64,000 bases of DNA from assembly GCA_031296115.1 (NCBI GenBank), contig JARLGI010000027.1, positions 62,001 through 126,000 on the forward strand, given 5' to 3'. Every line of letters begins with the position of its first letter. The first letter of the stretch is position 1. A program made the translations under genes and the position numbers. Source of the DNA: Acidobacteriota bacterium. Lineage in GTDB: Bacteria > Acidobacteriota > Terriglobia > Terriglobales > Acidobacteriaceae. Positions 42,749-49,377 of this stretch are shown one piece after another. The notes beneath the pieces were generated by a model. It was not told the origin of the DNA and made no database searches. It worked only from the letters and a program-made list of their open reading frames with translations.

Positions 42749-43897
42749 TCACACCGGCTGACCCAGTATGGAAAGCACGGCTTTGGCCGTACGTTCGCTG
42801 GCGTTGCCTCCGGAGTCGCCGGGTTGCAACTGCTTCCGCACCTCGTGGAAAGAAGCGATCATGGCTTCGCGAGATGGACCTACGGGGAGAATTCGCCTGA
42901 GTTCCTCGCACACTCGCTGTGCGGTGAAGTCGGTCTGCACCAACTCGGGGACAACATCACGACCGGCGATAAGGTTCACCATGGCGAAGCGGTCTACCTT
43001 TACTAGACGGCGGCCAAGGGCCCAGGTGAGCGGCGCAACCTTGTACACCATCGCAAAGGGCGTTCCGATCAAAGCTGCTTCCAATGTCGAGGTGCCGCTG
43101 GCGACAGCCGCCGCCCTCGCATGCAACAAGCTGGCCGGAGCTTCGCGGGTGAAGGTGATCGGCGGACCGGCATAGCCGCGCAAGAACGAAGCCATCCAGC
43201 CCCAATCGAGAGTGGAGGCCACCGGCACTATGTAAACGTAATCTGGTCCTAGAAGTTGCGCTGCTTCTAAGAGGGTAGGGAAGATGCGAGAGACTTCACC
43301 GCGACGACTGCCGGGGAGTAAGGCAATCCATTCGCGCGCCGGATCCAGCTTGTATTCGGCCGCGAATTGTTTCCGGGTGGCGGATGGAGCGGGCAGGTCG
43401 GCGAGGGGATGACCTACGAATTGCGCCTGGATCCCGTGTTCGCGATAGAAGCTCTCCTCAAAAGGAAAGATGATGAGCATCTTGCGGACATATTTTCGAA
43501 CGCTCTCAATACGCCCTTGCTTCCAGGCCCACAACTGCGGACTCACGTAATAGATAACGGGGACGCGGGCTTTATGCATTTCGCGCGCCAGCCGCAGGTT
43601 GAAATCGGGGAAATCAATGAGCACGGCGACGTCGGGCCGGCGGCGCTGCGCCTCGCGGACGACCATGCGAAAGCGCCAGTAGATGCGCGGAATGTGCTTC
43701 ACCACTTCGACGATCCCGACCACGGCGATTTCGCGGGCGTCCACCAGTAGCTCACAGCCCGCCGCCCGCATTTGTTCTCCGCCGACGCCGAGGAACTCCA
43801 GGGTCTCTGGCTGGGGAACTTGGCGGCGCAAGGCTTCCATCAGCTTCGCGCCATAGAACTCGCCAGAAGCCTCTCCTGCCGAGATGAGTATTCGCAC
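42749..43897 (-). CDS. lpxB: Lipid-A-disaccharide synthase LpxB (382 aa)
   Basis: Condenses UDP-2,3-diacylglucosamine with lipid X to make the lipid A disaccharide; peripheral inner-membrane GT-B glycosyltransferase. Hallmarks are ILISAGEASGEFYGAKLMEA, FLGVGGEQMRAAGCELLVD, VLIDFPDFNLRLA, YYVSPQLWAWKQGR and LLPGSRRGEVSRIFPTLLEA. SGTSTLEAALIGTPFAMVYK and LTWALGRRLVKVDRFAMVNL follow. The start is GTG 43897, where the conserved N-terminus begins. It shows that the organism has a lipid-A-containing outer membrane. Confidence 0.94.
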   Translation of the reverse strand: MRILISAGEASGEFYGAKLMEALRRQVPQPETLEFLGVGGEQMRAAGCELLVDAREIAVVGIVEVVKHIPRIYWRFRMVVREAQRRRPDVAVLIDFPDFNLRLAREMHKARVPVIYYVSPQLWAWKQGRIESVRKYVRKMLIIFPFEESFYREHGIQAQFVGHPLADLPAPSATRKQFAAEYKLDPAREWIALLPGSRRGEVSRIFPTLLEAAQLLGPDYVYIVPVASTLDWGWMASFLRGYAGPPITFTREAPASLLHARAAAVASGTSTLEAALIGTPFAMVYKVAPLTWALGRRLVKVDRFAMVNLIAGRDVVPELVQTDFTAQRVCEELRRILPVGPSREAMIASFHEVRKQLQPGDSGGNASERTAKAVLSILGQPV

Positions 43898-43952
43898 CTT
43901 AGAATTATGACATTCAGCTGCCCTGCGCCGTCTCAGATGCGGCGCAAGGGGC

Positions 43953-45134
43953 TCAGTCACCGGCCGTTTCCGTCACCGTGTGCCGTTCCGGCCAGGGCGG
44001 CAAGAGCTTTACCAGTATCCATAGAAAGACAACCGGGAGAATGGACAATACAATTGCCGTCAACAAGCCCTCGCGGGTAACCCATCCCATCTTGTAAGTG
44101 GTGTAGCCCAGGAAGCTCTTGGAGAACAATTGTCCGCCAATCACGACATTCCAGCGCATGGCGAAGATTCCCACCAAAGTCAGGATCCCCGCCACCACGT
44201 AGATGCGTCTGCGGAGCGTTTCAGACAGTTTCACCACCTGGGTCAGGGCCAGCAATACGATCGGGGTCACTGTGCCTAACAGGATTTGAACGACGATGTG
44301 CGGGAAGTACAGCTTGGTATGGACCATGAAATCTAGGCTGCGGAACGATTCGTCCGCTTCATAGATGCGGTGGATGAGGTCCAGCATTTCCAGGCTGAAG
44401 TCAATGATGAAGGTATAGAACAGGTACTTGGCTACGGTGTCCACGCAACGCATATCGATGGGCTCGCCGCGAAGTCTATTCAGCAACATATAGAGCAGCA
44501 TCACGGTTGCGACCCCGGAAACCATAGCCGAGAAGATGAACACGACCGGCATCAGGGGTGACGACCACCACGGATTCGCCTTTATGGATCCGAAAATAAA
44601 GCCCACATATCCATGCAGCAGAAACGCCGAAGGAATGCCGATGACGGTGACGATCCAGCCAACCCGTTCATCAATCGCCAGGGACCGCGCGCTGACGTTC
44701 GTTGAACCGAGGGTAAGCATGCGATACAGCAGTCGCCGCCAACCAGTCGTGGTTTGCGATAGAACCACGATATCGCGGCGGTAGTCCAGCCAAATTTCCA
44801 GCACCAGGACGGCCAGCAGATACCACAAATACACGAAGCCGAACATCGACATCGCCGAAGACGCATGCGGCGTCAAGTACATCTCAAAAGAGCGCTCTGG
44901 ATGCCCCAAGTGAAGCTGCAGCGGCAAGGGGGCAACGATAAGGAATGCCAACGCGGTTAACAGCGCCAGACGGTAGGTGGGCTTTACGGCCTCCACTCGA
45001 AACACACGTTCCAACGAAGCCAGAATGAAGGCGCCAGCCACCAATCCGGTGAGAAACGGATAAAGAACGATCAGCACGCTCCACTGCAGCTCCACTTCGT
45101 TCGGGTACATGAACCCTTCCACCGGAATCTGCAC
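43953..45134 (-). CDS. NrfD/PsrC-family quinone-interacting membrane subunit (393 aa)
   Basis: A polytopic protein of roughly nine or ten helices that exchanges electrons with the quinone pool. It has LQWSVLIVLYPFLTGLVAGA, the LPLQLHLGHPERSFEMYLTP motif typical of NrfD, and many hydrophobic segments such as VVFIFSAMVSGVATVMLLYM. The start is GTG 45134 (VQIPVEGFMYPNEVE) with AAGGAG 8 bases upstream. It is the last gene of a three-gene unit with the ferredoxin and tetrahaem cytochrome subunits; no molybdopterin catalytic subunit is present. Confidence 0.9.
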   Translation of the reverse strand: MQIPVEGFMYPNEVELQWSVLIVLYPFLTGLVAGAFILASLERVFRVEAVKPTYRLALLTALAFLIVAPLPLQLHLGHPERSFEMYLTPHASSAMSMFGFVYLWYLLAVLVLEIWLDYRRDIVVLSQTTTGWRRLLYRMLTLGSTNVSARSLAIDERVGWIVTVIGIPSAFLLHGYVGFIFGSIKANPWWSSPLMPVVFIFSAMVSGVATVMLLYMLLNRLRGEPIDMRCVDTVAKYLFYTFIIDFSLEMLDLIHRIYEADESFRSLDFMVHTKLYFPHIVVQILLGTVTPIVLLALTQVVKLSETLRRRIYVVAGILTLVGIFAMRWNVVIGGQLFSKSFLGYTTYKMGWVTREGLLTAIVLSILPVVFLWILVKLLPPWPERHTVTETAGD

Positions 45135-45145
45135 TCGGAGTCTCC

Positions 45146-45871
45146 TTATCGCACCGATCCATCGAGGCCGTAATAAAAGCACTTCGACTTGGTTGCCAGA
45201 TGGGGTTTCAGTACCTGCACGCTATGGTTCTTCAGGAATTCGTGGATCGGATCTTTGGGGTTCTTCAGGTCGGCAAGCTGCCGCGTTCCCGTTGGGCAAA
45301 CCTCACAGCAAGCAGTGGTAAGTCCCTTAGTGATTCGGTGGTAACACAAGGTACATTTGTTCGCCGTCTCAGTGGAGGGATTGATGAAGCGGCACCCATA
45401 GGGACAAGCTTGCACGCAATAACGACAGCCGAGACAGTACTTCTGGTCCACGAGTACGACACCGTCGGGAGTGACGAAGGTCGCCCCTACCGGACACACC
45501 TGGGTACAAGGGGAGTCGGCGCACTGGTTACACATCTTGGGGACGAAGAAGTTCTTTCCGCCAACCTCTTTGGGCGGTGGAAAGCCGTTCTTGCCGCCAT
45601 CCGGCGAATCTACGTGGGGAGTTTCCACGGTCCAGTCGAGCACCTGGTAACGCTCGACCCATGTACGGTAGTAACCGTCAGGAACATGGTTCTCCAACTG
45701 GCAAGCCCGAACACAACTGCCGCAGCCGATGCACTTGGTGATGTCCATCAGCATGCCCCACCAATGCTCCGACATGGTGTAGTTGGGCGAGGCCTCTGGT
45801 GTGCCGGCGAGGATATGCTCCCAGGCAACCGCCGCCGCAGGTAACAAGATGAGCAACTGCCGGCGAGTCAT
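45146..45871 (-). CDS. 4Fe-4S ferredoxin-type electron transfer subunit (NrfC/DmsB-like, 241 aa)
   Basis: An iron-sulfur protein with four cysteine clusters suited to four [4Fe-4S] centres: CIGCGSCVRACQLEN, CNQCADSPCTQVCPVGA, CLGCRYCVQACPYGC and CTLCYHRI with CCEVCPTGTR. The N-terminus MTRRQLLILLPAAAVAWEHI is twin-arginine-like with an RRQL hint, consistent with export of a folded subunit. GTG 45877 is an alternative start. It forms an operon with the cytochrome upstream (overlap or adjacency) and NrfD downstream (11 bases). Confidence 0.92.
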   Translation of the reverse strand: MTRRQLLILLPAAAVAWEHILAGTPEASPNYTMSEHWWGMLMDITKCIGCGSCVRACQLENHVPDGYYRTWVERYQVLDWTVETPHVDSPDGGKNGFPPPKEVGGKNFFVPKMCNQCADSPCTQVCPVGATFVTPDGVVLVDQKYCLGCRYCVQACPYGCRFINPSTETANKCTLCYHRITKGLTTACCEVCPTGTRQLADLKNPKDPIHEFLKNHSVQVLKPHLATKSKCFYYGLDGSVR

Positions 45872-45873
45872 GT

Positions 45874-46347
45874 TCACTGGCTGCCTCCCGCAACCATCGC
45901 TGGGCTATGCGGCTGGTGACACGTGTTGCAGGCCTCGCCCCCAGAATGCTCCGCCGCACCCACTTGAGGAAAGTTCTTGGGTCTGGAAGAGTTGGCGGCG
46001 TGACAGCGGACGCAGAGCACGGCAGTATCGAGTTTGGCCGGCTGCACTGCTGCCGGATCGTCCGCATGCTTGGCCTGTGGGCCGTGGCACGATTCGCAGG
46101 CAACGCCCTTGTGCATGCCCTTGCTCTTTACGTCCAAGACCTCTGTGTGGCAACCCTCGCACACTTGGTGACCGGCGTAGGAGACGGGCAGGGCGGCGAT
46201 CTCCTTGATCGCATCTCCCCGGTAATGTCCATACTGGCCGAAACTGCGGGGAACGAGGAGGCCACGCAGGCCCAGAAAGGCCAGGACACCGACCAGAAAC
46301 ACAGCTGCCAACCGGAAGAGGTGTCCTGCATCTTGGAAGCGTTTCAT
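45874..46347 (-). CDS. Tetrahaem c-type cytochrome (NrfB/NapC-associated type, 157 aa)
   Basis: An N-terminal membrane anchor (LFRLAAVFLVGVLAFLGLRG) is followed by four CxxCH haem-binding motifs: CEGCH, CESCH, CVRCH and CNTCH. Additional histidines in the HKGVACE and HSGGEACN contexts can act as distal ligands. It is exported and anchored to the inner membrane. It is the first gene of the complex; the open frame upstream of ATG 46347 is not coding-like. Confidence 0.9.
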   Translation of the reverse strand: MKRFQDAGHLFRLAAVFLVGVLAFLGLRGLLVPRSFGQYGHYRGDAIKEIAALPVSYAGHQVCEGCHTEVLDVKSKGMHKGVACESCHGPQAKHADDPAAVQPAKLDTAVLCVRCHAANSSRPKNFPQVGAAEHSGGEACNTCHQPHSPAMVAGGSQ

Positions 46348-46477
46348 AGATTTTTCAGTCGGATCGCCGCCGCACGCTACGAAAGTGCGGCCTGTCTGCT
46401 GCCGTTCCTGGGCGGGGCGAAGGCCTGCACCGCTGTTCGGTTGATACAAGAGCGAGGTTTCAGCCTGCCGTGTGCCG

Positions 46478-46519
46478 CGTCACAAGACTTAGTGACCCAT
46501 CTCACGTCATGGGGTGACG
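46478..46519. promoter_or_regulatory. Cluster of GTCAC/GTGAC half-sites between divergent operons
   Basis: In about 40 bases the sequence contains GTCAC (46480-46484), GTGACCCATCTCAC (46492-46505, one mismatch from the dyad at 158-171) and CGTCA..TGACG. It lies between the cytochrome operon (start 46347) and mlaE (start 46619). A TATATT-like -10 follows near 46585 for the plus-strand operon. Confidence 0.4.
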
Positions 46520-46618
46520 AGGGCCAATCCCCCAATCCGTGGCCGGATTTGGGTCCAAAACGAATCCGTTTCCGTCACTCTGGTATATTTTCCGTTCGGA
46601 GTCCATTCCAGGAACAGA

Positions 46619-47398
46619 ATGCCAATCTTCTCGCCGGCCGAAATTGCGAAGGACAAAATCCAGGCAGTGCAGGATTACTCCCTGCTCGTTGGCCGTTCCA
46701 TTAGCAACATTTTCGGGCATCCCCGGTACTTTGCCGACACCATGATGCAAGCCGACTCCATTGGCGTGGGCTCGCTGCCCATCGTAATGCTGGCCGGCTT
46801 CTTCACCGGTGCGGTGCTGGCTTTGCAGACGTCCAGTACGTTGCAGCAGTTTGGTTCGCTGTCGCTCACGGGCAAACTGGTGTCGCTATCCATGGTGCGG
46901 GAATTGGGACCGGTGCTGACCGGACTGATGGTTGCGGGGCGGAATTCCAGCGGTATTGCCAGCGAGTTGGGCTCGATGAAGGTGACCGAGCAGATTGACG
47001 CGATGCGTGCCATGGGCGTCGACCCCACCAAGAAACTGGTCACACCGCGCGTCGTAGCGTCCACAATCATGCTGTTCTTTCTCAGCATTATTTCAGACCT
47101 TGTCGGGCTTGCCGGCGGTTGGGTGATAGCCACCACGTTATTAGGTCTGAATTCCAATGAATACTGGACGACCGCCTATCAAGCCCTGCGTTTCGGCGAC
47201 GTTTTCATGGGATTGTCGAAACCGGTAATTTTCGGCTTCATAATCGCCACTGTAGGGTGTTACTACGGCATCTCGGCGAAGGGAGGGACTCAAGGCGTCG
47301 GCCGCGCCACCACGCAGGCCATGGTCACCGCCTCCGTGCTTATTGTGGTCAGCGATTTGTTTATTACTAAGCTCCTCATGGGCTTTTTTGCTTACTAG
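46619..47398 (+). CDS. mlaE: MlaE-family ABC permease (259 aa)
   Basis: The permease of a phospholipid/lipid transport system between inner and outer membrane. Typical blocks are MLAGFFTGAVLALQTSSTLQ, LVSLSMVRELGPVLTGLMVA, GRNSSGIASELGSMKVTEQI, DAMRAMGVDP and FGFIIATVGCYYGISAKGGT, ending VSDLFITKLLMGF. It has five or six membrane helices. ATG 46619 has CAGGAACAG before it. It is followed 2 bases later by its ATPase. No MlaD-type MCE protein is encoded here. Confidence 0.93.
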   Translation: MPIFSPAEIAKDKIQAVQDYSLLVGRSISNIFGHPRYFADTMMQADSIGVGSLPIVMLAGFFTGAVLALQTSSTLQQFGSLSLTGKLVSLSMVRELGPVLTGLMVAGRNSSGIASELGSMKVTEQIDAMRAMGVDPTKKLVTPRVVASTIMLFFLSIISDLVGLAGGWVIATTLLGLNSNEYWTTAYQALRFGDVFMGLSKPVIFGFIIATVGCYYGISAKGGTQGVGRATTQAMVTASVLIVVSDLFITKLLMGFFAY

Positions 47399-47400
47399 CT

Positions 47401-48246
47401 ATGTCGACATTGCCGCCACCTGTAGAAGACTTCCAGCGCTCTGCTCTGCCGACCGCTGACATTGTCATGCGGTTCGAGACTGTCGCAATCGCCTTCGAAC
47501 AGCCAGTTTTGGAGGGCATTTCGTTTCAGCTTCCCAGGGGCGAAACCAAAATTTTGCTGGGGGTGGCGGGAAGCGGCAAAACCCTGTTGCTTAAGCTCTC
47601 CCTCGGCCTGCTGAAACCAGATGCCGGACGCATTACAGTATTGGGCGAGGAAGTCACCCACATGCGCGAGGAGCAACTGTACGCTCTGCGGCGCAACATG
47701 GGCATGGTGTTCCAGGAGAGCGCGCTATTCGATTCCATGACGGTGGAGGAAAACGTCGCCTATCAGCTGCTGGTGGAAACGGGCCAACTTACTGACGAAA
47801 TCCACGCGCGGGTGCTGGAAGCCTTGCGCTTCGTCGAGTTGGAGCACACCGTCAATCTTTTTCCCTCCGAGCTTTCAGGTGGCATGCGGCGCCGGGTAGC
47901 GATCGCACGGGCTGCAATCACTCAGCCGGAAATCCTGCTCTACGATTCACCTACGGGCGGTCTGGATCCCGTCACCTCCGACACCATCATCGAGTTGATT
48001 GTGAAGCAGCGGGACGTCTACAAAACCAGTTCGCTGTTAGTTACCCATCGCTTGCAAGACGCCTTCACCATGGCGAGTCATTATTTCGATCGGGAGCAGA
48101 ACAAAATGCTGCCAGTAGCCGATGGCAGCAGGCGCGATTTGAAGACGACCTTCCTCATTCTGCGGGACGGAAAGATCAATTTTGAAGGGACTGCCACCGA
48201 ACTCCTGCGCTGCCGCGACCCTTATATCCGCGAGTACCTGAGCTGA
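47401..48246 (+). CDS. mlaF: MlaF-family ABC ATPase, Walker-B glutamate replaced by Ser (281 aa)
   Basis: The nucleotide-binding subunit for the upstream permease. Walker A is GVAGSGKTLLLKL, the Q-loop GMVFQESALFDSMTVEENVA, the signature LSGGMRRRVAIARA, and Walker B ILLYDSPTGGLDP. The residue after the Walker-B Asp (182), normally a catalytic Glu, is Ser183. The His-switch THRLQDAF is kept. An insert (HYFDREQNKMLPVADGSRRD) follows the H-loop. It could hydrolyse ATP slowly or act with another NBD, for example the ABC half of the fusion at 58772. Confidence 0.9.
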   Translation: MSTLPPPVEDFQRSALPTADIVMRFETVAIAFEQPVLEGISFQLPRGETKILLGVAGSGKTLLLKLSLGLLKPDAGRITVLGEEVTHMREEQLYALRRNMGMVFQESALFDSMTVEENVAYQLLVETGQLTDEIHARVLEALRFVELEHTVNLFPSELSGGMRRRVAIARAAITQPEILLYDSPTGGLDPVTSDTIIELIVKQRDVYKTSSLLVTHRLQDAFTMASHYFDREQNKMLPVADGSRRDLKTTFLILRDGKINFEGTATELLRCRDPYIREYLS

Positions 48247-48299
48247 ATCGTCACGCGGGCCCTCGGTTTTGACCACCGAAAGCACTAAGAAGGAAAGAG

Positions 48300-48749
48300 T
48301 TATGCGCCCTTCGCGACAGCCTGCGCCTGCTCGGCAAAACGCTCCTGGAAACGCTTCATGCTCATCTGGGCCTCCGGTGAGCTTTCCACAAACTTTTGCA
48401 TGTGTGCGGCCAGCCGCTCCATACCAGTACGCTTGCGTACCTCAGCGAGGAACGGCTGCAGGCGCGAGTACACAAAGATCAACTCCTGGAAGTTGTCGCG
48501 GGCCAGGTCTTCGTTCAGCGCGCCGCGTAGCACCAGCGACGCGGCCATGTCCCAGTATCCAACCACCTGACGAAAGAAGGCATTCTCCTTCAGCGAGAAA
48601 TCGCTCACGATCACCATCACGTCGTCGATGGTCTGTGGCATGAAGTTGAAGATGAAGCTGCGTGCCTCGCGCATGAGGGGTTCACGGCGTAGGTCATAAA
48701 GTCTCAGAATCAGTTCGGCGTCGTGCGTTGTTGCTTGCGAGTTGCCCAT
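48300..48749 (-). CDS. Hypothetical helical protein (149 aa)
   Basis: An all-helical soluble protein starting MGNSQATTHDAELILRLYDL, with FIFNFMPQTIDDVMVIVSDF and YWDMAASLVLRGALNEDLA in the middle, and an Ala/Gln-rich end (ERFAEQAQAVAKGA). I recognise no domain; similar small proteins are conserved in Acidobacteriota. ATG 48749 is chosen because CTGGAGGCACT precedes it. It is convergent with mlaF. Confidence 0.72.
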   Translation of the reverse strand: MGNSQATTHDAELILRLYDLRREPLMREARSFIFNFMPQTIDDVMVIVSDFSLKENAFFRQVVGYWDMAASLVLRGALNEDLARDNFQELIFVYSRLQPFLAEVRKRTGMERLAAHMQKFVESSPEAQMSMKRFQERFAEQAQAVAKGA

Positions 48750-48827
48750 AGTGCCTCCAGAGAGTAAGAAAGGCGCGCGCGGTGACGGCCGCTTAGTTGA
48801 TCTCAATAGGTTCGATGCTCGTGAACC

Positions 48828-49310
48828 TCAGGAACTCTTACCCGCGGACATTTTGGCGAACAGTTCCTTGCCGCGGCGCTCCATCTCGTCGGGGGCAACA
48901 TCCTCGATGTGCTGGCCGAGCGCCCAGACATGGCCAAACGGGTCCTGTATCTGACCGTAGCGGTCGCCCCAGAATTGGTTTGCCAAGGGCATGGTCACGA
49001 CTGCCCCAGCTTTTACCGCCTGGTCAAACAAACTGTCGACGTTCACCGAGTAGAGGTTCAACACGACGCAGGTGCCACCCAGGGTCTTCGGGGAAGGGGA
49101 GCTCATGCCGGGAAACTCGTCGGCCAGCATGAACTTGGAATCGCCGACTTTCAATTCGGCATGCATCACTTTTCCGTCCGGAGTGTAGTGCACACCGAGC
49201 ACTTCCGCTCCGAAAGCGTTCTTATAAAACGTGACTGCTTCGGCGCCGTTGTTCACCACCAGATGCGGGGTGATTGAATGCGAACCTTCGGGTATCGGTT
49301 TCACTGCCAT
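48828..49310 (-). CDS. VOC/glyoxalase family protein (PhnB-like, 160 aa)
   Basis: A vicinal-oxygen-chelate fold protein: PHLVVNNGAEAVTFYKNAFG at the N-terminus, then VMHAELKVGDSKFMLADEFP and a C-terminal half with FWGDRYGQIQDPFGHVWALG. PhnB/YdcE-type members are of unknown activity. The ATG at 49310 has AGAGGAAAAT upstream. No functional neighbour is evident. Confidence 0.88.
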   Translation of the reverse strand: MAVKPIPEGSHSITPHLVVNNGAEAVTFYKNAFGAEVLGVHYTPDGKVMHAELKVGDSKFMLADEFPGMSSPSPKTLGGTCVVLNLYSVNVDSLFDQAVKAGAVVTMPLANQFWGDRYGQIQDPFGHVWALGQHIEDVAPDEMERRGKELFAKMSAGKSS

Positions 49311-49377
49311 ATTTTCCTCTCTTATCGGAGAAATGCCGGGCTTCGGGCCGGGCTGATTTGTGCGGCAAGCCTAGCTA

